DNA of 64,000 nt from an uncultured Clostridia bacterium (lineage in GTDB: Bacteria; Bacillota; Clostridia; Lachnospirales; CAG-274): positions 33,311 to 97,310 of the forward strand of contig CANRBC010000010.1 of the NCBI GenBank assembly GCA_947628755.1. Reading direction: 5' to 3'. The position numbers and the translations under genes are program-made. The stretch's first letter is position 1, and every line of letters begins with the position of its first letter. The notes under the pieces were generated by a model, which saw nothing but the letters and a program-made list of their open reading frames with translations, searched no databases and had not been told where the DNA came from. Shown here piece by piece: positions 27,788 through 38,733 of this stretch.

Positions 27788-29551
27788 TTAATCCCTGTAC
27801 AGAGTTTCGTTAAAATCTACGGTATTTCCTATGTTGGTCATTGCAACTTGAATAATGCCGTCTTCTACAAGATTAACTGTTACACCGCTGGTATATTCTT
27901 TTGTTTCTGTCTGATTGGGAACATATTCATCCTCATAGCCATAGTCTCTGTAAGATGAAGTGCCCGAAATGTCAAAAGCTATTTTACCGTTGTTTACAGG
28001 GATACCGTTTAATTCTTTTTCCGAATAAACATCTTTAATTCTGCCGTCGTTTTCAAGAGTGAGATGGTTTATATGAAAGCTGCCGTAAAGTTTTCCGCCT
28101 GAAACTTTATCTATGCTTAAAAAGACATTAAGCCTGTCCCCCGTATGATCATGATAATAAGAATAATATCCCTTGAATTTATTGTATTTAATGTCAGCTT
28201 TGACTGTATTTATGGCATAATTGAATGTTGAAACAGCGTCATTTATCTCATTATTTGCATTATCCAGCTCTTCTTGCTTGGGATTTCTGGAATTTACAAG
28301 TGCTTCAGCTTGTCCTATCTTGTTTTTAAGTATACCTAAGTCATTCTGAAGGTATAATGAATATGTACCGTTGACATTATCTGTATAGAGGCTGTTTGCC
28401 TTTTCTATTGAGGAATTAAGTGCGGTCTTGTCAACATCTGTTATTATGCTATCCTCAAGAGCTGCGACACTGTTATTTATGTCGTTGCATATTTTCTCGC
28501 CTATATCAAGAGTATTTCCGCTTTTTTTCAGTGTTTCAAGAGAAACATCTACGGTTTTTTGCAAATTATCCTTACAGCTTTGCAGACACTGTCCTACTTC
28601 ATCTCCGGCAACAGAGTTTTCAAGAACGCTGTTTGCTTTTGACAATGTTTCGTCTATGCGCTTTTGCATATTTCCGTCTATTTCATATATCTGCGTTACC
28701 GTATCAGTCTTTTCTCTTTTACCATTTACGGCTATAAGTTTAAGAGTGCAGTCTCCCGTAATTTTTATGCTGCCATAGTAAAGAGAAGAATTTGTATCAG
28801 GCTCACTGCCGTCTGTGGTATAATACACTCCATGACCTATAAGTCCTATGCCGTCTCTGAGCTGTACTTCAGGAGCATAGATATATGTACCGCCTCCGGG
28901 TATCACTTCAGGCCGTGTTGGTACGCTCTGACCTATTTCAAGCCATTTTTTTACATCTGTGTCAATGTTTTCATTTCCTTTTTTATTGGCATAGTTTGCT
29001 GCCATATCGTATGCCTTAAGAGGGCATATTGGATTAATAGCATAGACAAGAGATTTAAGAAATTCCGTATCTTTGCTTTTTGCTTTCTGAGCTGCCACAG
29101 CATAATCAGACGCTTTTTCATATTCGCCTGCCGCAATATATTGTTCCACATTGGCAAGAGCTTTTTCCTTGTTTACAATCCCTATTTTTGTACCGTCTAT
29201 TATTCCGGCAAACATACAGCTTATCATAATTATAAGTATTATCATTATAATACTTACTATGCCTGTTATGACATATTTTTTATCAATATAAACCTTAAAA
29301 CTGTTGAAAGCGCTGGTTGCGGATACTGCGTTATCTGTTGTAACGGCGGCTTCCGCACTTACAGAGTCTGATACATTTGCATCATTAACAGATGATGCAA
29401 TGTAGGGTATGTCCTCTTTACTTTCTGCGTTTTCTACTGCCTCGGTATTGCTGTTTTCAATGATTTGCTTTCCGCATTTGGGACAAAATCTGCTTAGCTG
29501 AGCAAGTTTTTTCCCACAGTATGGGCAGAAAGAATAATTGTTTTCAGACAT
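27788..29551 (-). CDS. zinc-ribbon membrane-anchored protein with chitobiase/beta-hexosaminidase C-terminal-like domain
   Basis: MSENNYSFCPYCGKKLAQLSRFCPKCGKQI; one TM; EVQLRDGIGLIGHGVYYTTDGSEPDTNSSLYYGSIKITGDCTLKLIAVNG. Confidence 0.8.
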   Translation of the reverse strand: MSENNYSFCPYCGKKLAQLSRFCPKCGKQIIENSNTEAVENAESKEDIPYIASSVNDANVSDSVSAEAAVTTDNAVSATSAFNSFKVYIDKKYVITGIVSIIMIILIIMISCMFAGIIDGTKIGIVNKEKALANVEQYIAAGEYEKASDYAVAAQKAKSKDTEFLKSLVYAINPICPLKAYDMAANYANKKGNENIDTDVKKWLEIGQSVPTRPEVIPGGGTYIYAPEVQLRDGIGLIGHGVYYTTDGSEPDTNSSLYYGSIKITGDCTLKLIAVNGKREKTDTVTQIYEIDGNMQKRIDETLSKANSVLENSVAGDEVGQCLQSCKDNLQKTVDVSLETLKKSGNTLDIGEKICNDINNSVAALEDSIITDVDKTALNSSIEKANSLYTDNVNGTYSLYLQNDLGILKNKIGQAEALVNSRNPKQEELDNANNEINDAVSTFNYAINTVKADIKYNKFKGYYSYYHDHTGDRLNVFLSIDKVSGGKLYGSFHINHLTLENDGRIKDVYSEKELNGIPVNNGKIAFDISGTSSYRDYGYEDEYVPNQTETKEYTSGVTVNLVEDGIIQVAMTNIGNTVDFNETLYRD

Positions 29552-29688
29552 TTGTATCACTCCTCATATTTTGTAATTATACAGTGCTGTTTAAATTGTC
29601 ATAAGTTTTATATTTTGAGCTGTTGGGATTTTATTTTATACCTTTTGATGTTATGAATACCCTTCAATATTAAACGAGTGTAAAAAAT

Positions 29689-30711
29689 TTATCTTTCTCC
29701 CAGCTTCAATGACGGATAGGCGTTAAGACTCATATCCGCAATATTGCCCTTTATGAATTCATAATACCCTGCCGAGCCTATCATAGCCGCATTGTCCGTA
29801 CAGAGTATAGGAGCGGGAACACAGAATTCAATGCCTTTTTTTCGGCAGCTTTCCTCCATTTCCGCTCTAAGCTGAGAGTTGGCTGAAACGCCGCCTGCCA
29901 TGGCAAGCCTTTTGACTCCAAGGCTTTCGCAGGCTCTTACAGCCTTTTCCACAAGCACATCTACGACTGCCTGCTGAAATCCTGCCGCCACATTGGCAGG
30001 CTCTGTTTTTTCTCCAAGCATTTCTGCTCTGTTCAGATAATTGAGCACAGCGGATTTAAGTCCACTGAAGCTGAAATCATAGCTTCCGCTTTCAAGGGTA
30101 ACTCTGGGAAAGGCTATGGCATTGGGGTCGCCCTCTGCGGCAAGCCTGTCTATATGAGGACCTCCCGGATAGGGCAGACCCAGAACTCTGGCTACCTTAT
30201 CCATAGCCTCGCCTGCTGCGTCATCTCTTGTATGCCCCAGTATATCAAAGCTGTCGTAGTCCCGTACATATACAATATGAGTATGTCCTCCGCTTACCAC
30301 CAGGCATACGAAAGGAGGCTTCCAGTCCTTGTTCTGAATATAGTTGGCGGCTATATGACCTTCTATATGGTGAACGGGAACGAGAGGCTTATTAAGAGCG
30401 AAGGCAAGAGCCTTTGCCTCAGAAAGTCCCACAAGGAGCGCCCCAACAAGTCCCGGACCATAGGTCACGGCAACAGCGTCTACCTCCTCCTTTTTGACCT
30501 TCGCATCCTCAAGAGCGGCGTCTATTACCCAGTCTATTGCCTCAATATGCTTTCTTGAAGCTATCTCCGGCACAACGCCTCCGTATATCCTGTGTGTAGC
30601 TATCTGTGAGGATATAATGTTGGAAAGCACCTCTCTGCCGTTTTTAACAACAGCGGCAGCCGTTTCGTCACAGGAGCTTTCCACAGCCAGTATCAAAATA
30701 TCCTTATCCAT
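29689..30711 (-). CDS. tsaD: tRNA N6-adenosine threonylcarbamoyltransferase TsaD
   Basis: [51 protein letters not shown]. Confidence 0.97.
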   Translation of the reverse strand: MDKDILILAVESSCDETAAAVVKNGREVLSNIISSQIATHRIYGGVVPEIASRKHIEAIDWVIDAALEDAKVKKEEVDAVAVTYGPGLVGALLVGLSEAKALAFALNKPLVPVHHIEGHIAANYIQNKDWKPPFVCLVVSGGHTHIVYVRDYDSFDILGHTRDDAAGEAMDKVARVLGLPYPGGPHIDRLAAEGDPNAIAFPRVTLESGSYDFSFSGLKSAVLNYLNRAEMLGEKTEPANVAAGFQQAVVDVLVEKAVRACESLGVKRLAMAGGVSANSQLRAEMEESCRKKGIEFCVPAPILCTDNAAMIGSAGYYEFIKGNIADMSLNAYPSLKLGER

Positions 30712-30744
30712 TGTTATCATCCTTTTGTCAAGCTATAATCAAAA

Positions 30745-31650
30745 TCAGTCCTCAAAGAGCAATGTCACATTTTTTCTGTCCTTGCCTGCATAGGTATTCT
30801 TAAAATACTTTCTTGCATTTCTGATATAGTCCTCGGGAAAAGGCATAGAGGGAGAAAAATGAGTGAGCCACATTTCCTTTACATTACCCTCTGCCGCCAG
30901 TCTGCCTGCCTCGGAATAGAGCATGTGCTTATATCCCTTGGCTTTTTCCAGCTTATCATCCTCGCCGTACATACCCTCGCATATAAACAGGTCTGAGCCC
31001 TTTATAAAGTCGGGTATTGTACCGACGGGTCTTGAATCCGTTATATAGGATACTCTTATGCCCTTTCTTTCATCGCCAAGCACCATATCCGAGGTATATA
31101 TTTTGCCTTCGTATTCAACGCTTTCCTGCTTCTGCAAAACTGACCACAGCTTTACGGGTATATTAAGAGCCTTTGCCTTTTCCACATTGAACTTGCCGGC
31201 TCTTTTAACGTCTATTCTATAACCGTAGCAGGGTATCTTATGGTCAAGACGGCAGGCGGATATATTGAATATGCCTACCTCCATATTGTCCCATGGCTCG
31301 ATTTCGTCCAATATCACATCAAAGGGCAGCTCCGGACATATTGTCCTCAACCCTTCATATACCTTCTTAAGTCCGGGAGGACCCATAATGATGACAGGCT
31401 CTCTCCTGTCGCTGTTGCCTATTGTGAGCAGCAGTCCCGGAAGTCCCGAAATATGATCGGCATGGTAGTGTGTAAAGCAGATAACATCTATATTCTTAAA
31501 TCCCCAGCCCATCTGCTTCATAGTGACTTGAGTACCCTCTCCGCAGTCTATTACAAGCATACGCCCCTCAAGACGAAGCAACAGCGATGTAAGGAATCTG
31601 TCGGGCAGAGGCATCATGCCTCCCGTACCCAGCAACGCAACATCCAGCAT
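30745..31650 (-). CDS. rnz: ribonuclease Z
   Basis: LLGTGGMMPLPDRFLTSLLLRLEGRMLVIDCGEGTQVTMKQMGWGFKNIDVICFTHYHADHISGLPGLL. Confidence 0.94.
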   Translation of the reverse strand: MLDVALLGTGGMMPLPDRFLTSLLLRLEGRMLVIDCGEGTQVTMKQMGWGFKNIDVICFTHYHADHISGLPGLLLTIGNSDRREPVIIMGPPGLKKVYEGLRTICPELPFDVILDEIEPWDNMEVGIFNISACRLDHKIPCYGYRIDVKRAGKFNVEKAKALNIPVKLWSVLQKQESVEYEGKIYTSDMVLGDERKGIRVSYITDSRPVGTIPDFIKGSDLFICEGMYGEDDKLEKAKGYKHMLYSEAGRLAAEGNVKEMWLTHFSPSMPFPEDYIRNARKYFKNTYAGKDRKNVTLLFED

Positions 31651-31685
31651 ATATACTCTCCTTTAAACCTAACATAGTCTAAAAC

Positions 31686-31708
31686 TTAAGGGGCTTTACA
31701 GCCCCTTA
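31686..31708 (-). terminator. terminator-like hairpin after yajC
   Basis: taaggggctgtaaagcccctta on the minus strand. Confidence 0.65.
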
Positions 31709-31716
31709 TTTACCCA

Positions 31717-32154
31717 TTATTTACTTTCGGCTTCTCCGCTTACATTGGGAGCTTTGTTGCCGTATATCTCGCTTTTCTTCACAGGTATCCTTATGCCTCT
31801 GTTAGTGCCGAATTCCACAACTACTATCTGGTCGTTTATCTCGGTCACCTTGCCATAGAAGCCTGAAGAGGTCATAACGTCGTCGCCTACCTTTATAGCC
31901 TCCTGCATACTCTTAAGCTCCTTTTCTCTCTTCTTTGACGGTCTTATGGCAAAGAAATAGAATATAGCCACAAGCGCCAGAATATAGAGAATAAGACCCA
32001 TAGTACCAAAGCCTCCGGACCTCTGAGCAGCCTGGGTCACAGCCTGAGCCGCCTGCTCGGCTGCCGGCTGAGCTGCATTGGCAGCGGCTTCGCCTGCGCC
32101 GGACTCCATCACTACGGATGGAACACTATCCAATAATGTCAATAATAAACCCAT
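31717..32154 (-). CDS. yajC: preprotein translocase subunit YajC
   Basis: FYFFAIRPSKKREKELKSMQEAIKVGDDVMTSSGFYGKVTEINDQIVVVEFG; long Ala/Gln-rich N-terminal extension. Confidence 0.93.
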   Translation of the reverse strand: MGLLLTLLDSVPSVVMESGAGEAAANAAQPAAEQAAQAVTQAAQRSGGFGTMGLILYILALVAIFYFFAIRPSKKREKELKSMQEAIKVGDDVMTSSGFYGKVTEINDQIVVVEFGTNRGIRIPVKKSEIYGNKAPNVSGEAESK

Positions 32155-32232
32155 TTCATTATCTCCTTACAAATTATATTTATTATATCATTATATTAAA
32201 TATTTGGCATATAGTCAAGCTATTTAGCAAAA

Positions 32233-33351
32233 TTATAACGCAGCAAAATACAATCCCATAAGCACAAACAGGAAAACGATATTTCCTATTGTGAAATACC
32301 AAAGATAGCTGAGCCTTAGTCCTGAATGCTGCTTTGCTATATATTTGTAGGAAATAAGACTTGCCATAGACGCAATAAGAGTACCCAAGCCGCCTATATC
32401 CGTACCTATTATAAGCAGCTGCCACCTCTGTGAAAAGCCCGAAAGCAAAAGCGCCGCAGGCACATTGCTTATCACCTGGCTCAGCAGCACGGATATTACT
32501 ACCTCTCTGCCGTTTATGCACTCAGCAATAAGGGAATGTATGTCCTCTATTCTTCCCACATTTCCCGTGAATACAAAAAATCCCACAAATGTCAGCAAAA
32601 GTGTGTAATCTATGCTTTTGAATATTTTTCTGTCAAATACGGCAAGAGCAATAACAACGACTGCCAGAAGCACCCCATAAGGGAATTTTCTTGCCAGAGC
32701 GCTTATGCTCAACAGGAAAAGCAGAGTATAGAGGACTGCCTTTCCCAAAGAAAATGCCTCCTTGTCGTTGTCCACCTCTATATTGTCTATTTCCAGATTT
32801 TTTCCGAAAAATATAAATATTATAAGAAGTACAAATGAAACCGCCGTATAGGGCAACGTCGCGGAGAAAAAATCCCACAGGCTCATGCCCGATATGGAAT
32901 AGAAATATATATTCTGAGGATTGCCTATGGGCGTAAGCATACTTCCCATATTTGCGGCTATGGTTTGCAGCACTATTATGCCCACAAGCCTTTTGTCGTC
33001 CTTAATACCCGTCATTTTAAACACCTGTAGCGTAAAGGGTACAAATGTAATAAGGGCAATGTCGTTTGTTATTATCATGCTTGTAAAAAAGCACAGCAGT
33101 ATAAGCACTGTTTCAAGGGCTCTGGTGCTGCGTACTCTTTTAAGGAGCTGAGCGCCTGCCATTGAAAATACGCCTATGCTGTCAAGTCCTGCCATAACTG
33201 CCATAAGGCAAAAAAGAAGTATGAGCGTATCCGTATTTATATACTCAATATATCCTCTGTCCGGGTGTACCCACAGCATGGACAAAATCCCCATAGCTAT
33301 TGCCACACAGAGTATAGTTTCCCGTTTTGCAAAATCAATTATCCTGTTCAT
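32233..33351 (-). CDS. SLC13/ArsB-NhaD-type anion permease
   Basis: TDTLILLFCLMAVMAGLDSIGVF...FFTSMIITNDIALITFVPFTLQV...GSMLTPIGNPQNIYFYSISGMSLWDFF. Confidence 0.88.
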   Translation of the reverse strand: MNRIIDFAKRETILCVAIAMGILSMLWVHPDRGYIEYINTDTLILLFCLMAVMAGLDSIGVFSMAGAQLLKRVRSTRALETVLILLCFFTSMIITNDIALITFVPFTLQVFKMTGIKDDKRLVGIIVLQTIAANMGSMLTPIGNPQNIYFYSISGMSLWDFFSATLPYTAVSFVLLIIFIFFGKNLEIDNIEVDNDKEAFSLGKAVLYTLLFLLSISALARKFPYGVLLAVVVIALAVFDRKIFKSIDYTLLLTFVGFFVFTGNVGRIEDIHSLIAECINGREVVISVLLSQVISNVPAALLLSGFSQRWQLLIIGTDIGGLGTLIASMASLISYKYIAKQHSGLRLSYLWYFTIGNIVFLFVLMGLYFAAL

Positions 33352-33589
33352 TACGACTTTCCTTTTTTCTTTTTTATATATAATAATGTCTGGCAGGATT
33401 TTTGTCAAGATATGCTTTATTATATAAATAGAAATGCAGAGGCATCAGTATTCCGCCCACGCAAATTCGTTCACAGTCTGAAATTCTTGACTGCGTTGAC
33501 AGCTATTATGATATTTTGGATATATATAATGAAACACAAGCGGAATTTGACAGACTTAAGCGAATAGACAAAAGAGCATACCCGCCTGT

Positions 33590-33790
33590 TGCAATAAGAG
33601 AAAGCTCTTTGTAACCTTAGACGTAAAATCATACTCGGTTGTCATATCTTTATCCACATACCAGCCCTTGAATGTATAGCCCTTCTTTGTAGGGTCTGCG
33701 GAGAATGTAAAGCTATCGCACTCATTTACTGTATTTTCGGCATTATAGCCGTCTCCTGCAATACCGCCGTTTAAGTTAAAACTACCCGAA
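33590..33790 (-). pseudogene. InlB B-repeat (Listeria/Bacteroides repeat) protein remnant
   Basis: Minus-strand reading GGIAGDGYNAENTVNECDSFTFSADPTKKGYTFKGWYVDKDMTTEYDFTSKVTKSF. Confidence 0.7.
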
Positions 33791-34169
33791 TATGTCTGTT
33801 ACCAAAAGGAATTTAATGGCGCGATCTGCCGCGATATGTATAATCTTTTCGGCGAGGTTATAGAAAAGGGCTACAAACGTGGTATAGGTATTGTAAGCGG
33901 TTATACCGGCAAGGAATTTGCATGGGAAAATTACGTATCCTGCATTGTCGTCCCCATCGAGGATTTAGACAAGGAAGAAATTGACAGATTGAACATAAGC
34001 GGATTGATCAAAATAAGACGATGGACTTAAAAATAAAATCTGTCATCTGTTTTGATTTCTATTCCTTGTTGTGATCTCTGCGCTTATGGGAAATAGGCTT
34101 CTGCCGTTGTTTGCTGCTTCAAAAACTCCTCTCTGAGTGCTTCGAGGGAATATTATGCACAAAAAAATA

Positions 34170-34195
34170 TCCCTCGGTGAAACCGAGGGGTTTTT
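34170..34195 (+). terminator. hairpin plus T-tract
   Basis: ccctcggtgaaaccgaggggttttt. Confidence 0.65.
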
Positions 34196-34260
34196 CATAT
34201 ACGCCTTTAAGGCTCTTTTTACCGGCATTTACGAATAATTTTTACCTGCTGTCCGTGTCT

Positions 34261-35937
34261 TTATTTGATTTCAATACGTTTCTGCGGCAGAGCGTACTCA
34301 TTCCCCACAGTTCCGTTAAGTCCATCTTTGAGATAAGTCATAAGTATCTCATAATCAAGCATTCCTTCATCAACCGTCAGCTCATTGTCCATGAACATAT
34401 TCAGTCCGTCCCCGCCTTCCTTAATCAGGTAGTTGTGGGATGCTACTGTATATACTCTATCCGGCACAAGCTCCTTATAGCTGCCATCCTTCTCAAGAAC
34501 CATGACATTCTTTACTCTTCGGTTATCCCCACAGGAGATGAAATTTCCCTGTTCATCCGTTTCCACCATGGATTTCACAGAAGTGTCAATACTATATTTA
34601 AGCCCCGATACCTGCAAAAAGCCTCCGTTTTCACCTACTGCATTTTCCCCGTCGTCCGGACTTGGCAGACAGGAGCGACTTGCCATCTCCAAAGCGTCCA
34701 GTATTTCCTGCCCCGTTGCCTTTGCCATGCACAGGGAATTTCCGTAGGGATGCACACCCAATATATCCTCATAGGTAATCTCTCCCGCGGAAATATCTGC
34801 CCGTATGCCGCCGCCGTTTACAAGCGCAATATCCGCCCCCGACACAGCCCGATACGCGTCCGCGCAGAAATCCCCCAGATTGGTTTCCCTGTTCCGTATA
34901 AGACGCATACCGGAATCGGAAACGGTTGTAAGGGCTACCTCAGATACAGCGACTTTTTTAGTCAGCTCGGCTTCAAACTTTTCTTTCATACCTTCTATGC
35001 AGCCTGCCATTTCGCTGTCTATATCCGGATATGCCCCGATTAGTCCTGTTTGTATATTCCCATTGGCGGTAATGGTAAGACGGCCTATATTACAAAGCCC
35101 CGTACCCGTAGAGGACAATAGCACATTCTCCCCATCCGCATTTTTTACAATATCACAAGAAATTTCGCTGTGGGAATGACCGTCCAGCACGGCGTCGATT
35201 CCCCTTGTATTTGCAATCAGTTCACTTGATGTAAACGGCGAGGATGACTCATCCGTTCCAAGATGGGCAAGAACCAGGACATAATCAGCGCCGTTCCTCA
35301 GACAGTCATCCACGTTCTCCTGCACGCATTTGTATAATTCCTCCCCGCTTTCTCCGCAGAAATCGTATACATAGTTCCCGTTCTCATCACAAAAGTACGC
35401 AGGAACGGATTTAACAATGCTCTCCGGCGTCGACACCCCTATAAAGGCAACCTTCACATTGCCGTAGGATACTATCTTGTACGGCAAAAGCCGTGATAGA
35501 AACGCCGCGTCACCCTTTCCTGTATAGCGGATATTACAGCCAAGATACTGTGCGCCGCTTATCTCCATAAGCCTATCGATTTGCTCCATACCATAGTCAA
35601 ACTCATGGTTTCCAAGCACCGCAAAGTCATATCCTGCACGGTTCATAATCTCCGCCGGATATTCCCCGTTGGAAACCGTTCCTATCACATCCCCTTGCAG
35701 GGCATCTCCGCAGTCTACCAGCGTGACATAAGGGGTACTTTCTTCGCACAGATGCTTGTATGCCGTAAGTCCGGCGTATCCGATGTCGTCATCCACGGCG
35801 CAATGCACATCATTGGTATATAAAATGATGATGTCATTCTCCTGTGCCTTTACATTGTACCCGCCAAAAAGCAGCACAACCGCAAGCAATACAGCCAAAA
35901 AGCATGGCTGTTTTTTCTTATTTTTCATACTATTCAT
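34261..35937 (-). CDS. secreted bifunctional UDP-sugar hydrolase/5'-nucleotidase-like metallophosphoesterase
   Basis: IIILYTNDVHCAVDDDIGYAGL...VLGNHEFDYGMEQ...DAVLDGHSHSE...VALVNGGGIRADI. Confidence 0.92.
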   Translation of the reverse strand: MNSMKNKKKQPCFLAVLLAVVLLFGGYNVKAQENDIIILYTNDVHCAVDDDIGYAGLTAYKHLCEESTPYVTLVDCGDALQGDVIGTVSNGEYPAEIMNRAGYDFAVLGNHEFDYGMEQIDRLMEISGAQYLGCNIRYTGKGDAAFLSRLLPYKIVSYGNVKVAFIGVSTPESIVKSVPAYFCDENGNYVYDFCGESGEELYKCVQENVDDCLRNGADYVLVLAHLGTDESSSPFTSSELIANTRGIDAVLDGHSHSEISCDIVKNADGENVLLSSTGTGLCNIGRLTITANGNIQTGLIGAYPDIDSEMAGCIEGMKEKFEAELTKKVAVSEVALTTVSDSGMRLIRNRETNLGDFCADAYRAVSGADIALVNGGGIRADISAGEITYEDILGVHPYGNSLCMAKATGQEILDALEMASRSCLPSPDDGENAVGENGGFLQVSGLKYSIDTSVKSMVETDEQGNFISCGDNRRVKNVMVLEKDGSYKELVPDRVYTVASHNYLIKEGGDGLNMFMDNELTVDEGMLDYEILMTYLKDGLNGTVGNEYALPQKRIEIK

Positions 35938-36215
35938 TTCTTTTTCTCCTCAAAAACAGTAGTAAAATACAATGACCACCGTATTGACCTCGTCAGCATA
36001 GGCATAAGCGCTGCTCCTTGTTTGGCTGACAGCCATAGCCATACCTCCGCATTCGGTCATATACATAAATATTATATCGCACCAACATGACATTTTCAAT
36101 ATCCTAGCAGACGTTTTGCAGATTTTTCCGCAAGATTGCTGAATATGATAACGCGACAGATAGAAAGAATCTCCCCTCCGAAAGCCTGTATTTATATGGC
36201 TTTCGGAGATTTTGT

Positions 36216-36440
36216 TCATAACTCCCACTCAATAGTGCCGGGTGGCTTGATAGTTATGTCGTAGACTATTCTGTTTATGCTTTTTACCTAGTTTACGATG
36301 CGTAATGTTCTGAGGGCAGACAGCACGGTAGACATTGTTGTCGAGCTGATATGAATTCTCCGGTGTCAGTTCCGCACTGCAGCAGCAAGGTCAAGGATAT
36401 TCGTACTACGCTTACGTTACGTACTCATAACCGACAGCTT
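36216..36440 (-). pseudogene. guaA (GMP synthase) 3' remnant
   Basis: Minus-strand [37 protein letters not shown] matches the GuaA C-terminus, with an in-frame stop. Confidence 0.75.
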
Positions 36441-36699
36441 TTACCAAAGCCTTTGTGTTCAGCAAGAGCTTGCACTCCTTCTGAATACAAAATAAGCTCT
36501 CACCGCTTATAGAAGCGAGAGATTTACCCGTCGGTTAAAATGTATGACAATAAGCAAAATGCGTAAAAGCCCTATTGCAAAGATGCGAATATTGTTATAA
36601 AATATACCGTGTGCAAAAGTTTTGATTGTTCTTGGGAAATAGCGAACACCGCCGAAAAAACTATCGACCCTGGGCGCCTCAAAGAAAGGAAGCGGAACA

Positions 36700-37425
36700 A
36701 TGCTTAAAATATCTGTTTGTGATGATGAGGCAGGAGAGAGGAAAAGGATTGCGGATAATCTCCGTGTCTATGCAGCGACCCATTGTGAGCATAATATTGA
36801 ATTTGACGTATATTCCTCTGCCTTTGAAATGCTGGAGGCATTTGATAAATCGGGCGCTCCCGATATTGCGCTTTTGGATATTTGTATGCCGGGTATGCTG
36901 GGAACAGAGTTGGCGCGGGACATTCTCCGTTTCAGTGAAAATACCGACATTGTCTTTCTGACGACCAGCTCGGATTATGCGGTTGACGCCTTTTCTTTAC
37001 ACGCCGCAGACTATATTTGCAAGCCCTACACTCAGGAACAGTTTGACGCGGCATTGGAACGCGTTATTGCCATGCGTAAGCAAAAAACATGGATACTTCT
37101 CCGCTGCGAGGGGGAATTGCACCGCGTCGCACTGGAGGATATTCTGTATATAGAGACCAGAGACAAACGACGTGTGTTTTCCCTTGTCTCCGGTAAAAAG
37201 CTCTCTGTGTGGTTATTGCCGGCGCAGCTTCAGGAATGTATTATGAGCAAAAAAGGTATGATAAAGTGCGGAAGCTCTTATATTGTCAACCTGAATCATG
37301 TTCGCTGCTTTTTCGGTACGGATTTGCTTATGGATGATGAGACACTCATTCCTGTTCCAAGGCGTTGCCGCTCTGAGCTAAAGCAGGCGTACTTTGATTT
37401 TTACTTAAAGGAGGCAGAAAGCTGA
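36700..37425 (+). CDS. LytTR-type response regulator (AgrA-like)
   Basis: MLKISVCDDEAGERKRIADNL...IALLDICMPGMLGTELA...KPYTQEQFDAAL; C-terminal DILYIETRDKRRVF...LNHVRCF. Confidence 0.92.
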   Translation: MLKISVCDDEAGERKRIADNLRVYAATHCEHNIEFDVYSSAFEMLEAFDKSGAPDIALLDICMPGMLGTELARDILRFSENTDIVFLTTSSDYAVDAFSLHAADYICKPYTQEQFDAALERVIAMRKQKTWILLRCEGELHRVALEDILYIETRDKRRVFSLVSGKKLSVWLLPAQLQECIMSKKGMIKCGSSYIVNLNHVRCFFGTDLLMDDETLIPVPRRCRSELKQAYFDFYLKEAES

Positions 37426-38705
37426 TGCCAACTGTTCAAAAAATCATAATTGCCTTTTTTGTCAGCCTGTTGTTTTTTGCAACGCATCTGACAGCAGGAC
37501 TTTTGCTCCAGGAGAGAAAATACTCGGTAAAAAAGACGGCGCTGCTGTGGGTGTCAACGGGTATATTCCTTTTTTGGGATTTGTGTTTTTGCTTTGTTTT
37601 TCTGTCAAAGCCATGGAGAATGCCTGTTGGTTTGATGCTTTCATATCTATACTTTTGGGCAATTTTTATATATGTATCAGCAGACGGATTTTGGAAGAAA
37701 TGCTATCTTTGGCTTACATACGGCTGTGTTTTCTGTATTTCGCTTTCCATTTCATTTTATGGATGCCATTTGCTTGTGCCCAACGGTTCGGACGCATTTG
37801 TGTATTTTATACGAGGCGTGCTCTATGGAATTATTTGTTTAGCGATTTTTTCTGCGTATTATAAATACGGCAGACCGCTTATACGCGATGTCAGCGGATT
37901 TCGCACAAATAACTGGATATCGCTGAATGTCGTCTCCATAATATATTTTATTACTTTCGTGATACTTCTGTCAAAAATCAGTGCAGATAACGGAATCAAT
38001 TCAAACACACTACTTCTTTTTTCCCTGTTTGTGTGTACTTTTGCCGTAGCCAACATTCTGATAATAAGCAGCATATATCAGATGCGAAAGGAAGCAAGGG
38101 ACAAATTGGTAAGACAAAATGTCGAGTACCTTATGACCTATGTGGAAAATGCGAGAAAAAACGAGCAGGAGATTAGGCAGCTCCGTCACAATCTGCGCCA
38201 TCATACCGAACAAATTGCGGCTATGGCGCGTGAGGGTAACACAGAGGGTATCCTAGCGTATTTAGGGCATAACAAGGAAGCGTCGGAGAGCCTTCAAGCA
38301 TGGTGTCCGAACGTTACAGTCAACGGTATACTGAGCTCTTATGCGGAGAAGGCAAAAAAAGCGGGCGTGGAATATGCTGCTCAAGCGGATACTCCGGCAC
38401 AGTCGGGAGTTGCTGATGTGGATTTTGTGGCAATACTTGCCAACCTTCTGGAAAATGCGCTGAACGCCTGTATTGCGCTAAAAAGCTCAGGTCCTATTCA
38501 AGTCCATATCAGAAATGTAGGAAATAAAACGGTGATAGCCGTAAGTAATCCCTGCGGCACGGATTTAAAGCTGGAAAACGGACTGCCCACTGCGAGAGGT
38601 ATCGGAATTGACAGTATTATTTCCTCATCTGTCAGGTATCAGGGGGATATTAACTATAAAATTCAAGAAGGCATTTGTACTGCCTGTGTGATTCTGAATC
38701 CGTGA
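37425..38705 (+). CDS. GHKL sensor histidine kinase (AgrC-like)
   Basis: N-terminal TM helices; QEIRQLRHNLRHHTEQIAAMAREG; ILANLLENALNACIAL; GIGIDSIISSSVRYQGDINYKIQEGICTACVIL. Confidence 0.92.
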   Translation: MPTVQKIIIAFFVSLLFFATHLTAGLLLQERKYSVKKTALLWVSTGIFLFWDLCFCFVFLSKPWRMPVGLMLSYLYFWAIFIYVSADGFWKKCYLWLTYGCVFCISLSISFYGCHLLVPNGSDAFVYFIRGVLYGIICLAIFSAYYKYGRPLIRDVSGFRTNNWISLNVVSIIYFITFVILLSKISADNGINSNTLLLFSLFVCTFAVANILIISSIYQMRKEARDKLVRQNVEYLMTYVENARKNEQEIRQLRHNLRHHTEQIAAMAREGNTEGILAYLGHNKEASESLQAWCPNVTVNGILSSYAEKAKKAGVEYAAQADTPAQSGVADVDFVAILANLLENALNACIALKSSGPIQVHIRNVGNKTVIAVSNPCGTDLKLENGLPTARGIGIDSIISSSVRYQGDINYKIQEGICTACVILNP

Positions 38706-38733
38706 TTATTTTATATTGTTTCAGATTTTGTAA

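Noticed and set aside
33836-34030. 64-aa ORF as a functional gene
   Set aside because: No clear RBS or family, located in a remnant-rich interval.
36240-36600. Possible structured ncRNA or riboswitch upstream of the LytTR regulator
   Set aside because: The conserved-looking part is explained by guaA coding remnants on the minus strand.
36660-36680. tatcgaccctgggc as another MITE end
   Set aside because: Only the short TCGACCCT core matches; no foldback or second end nearby.
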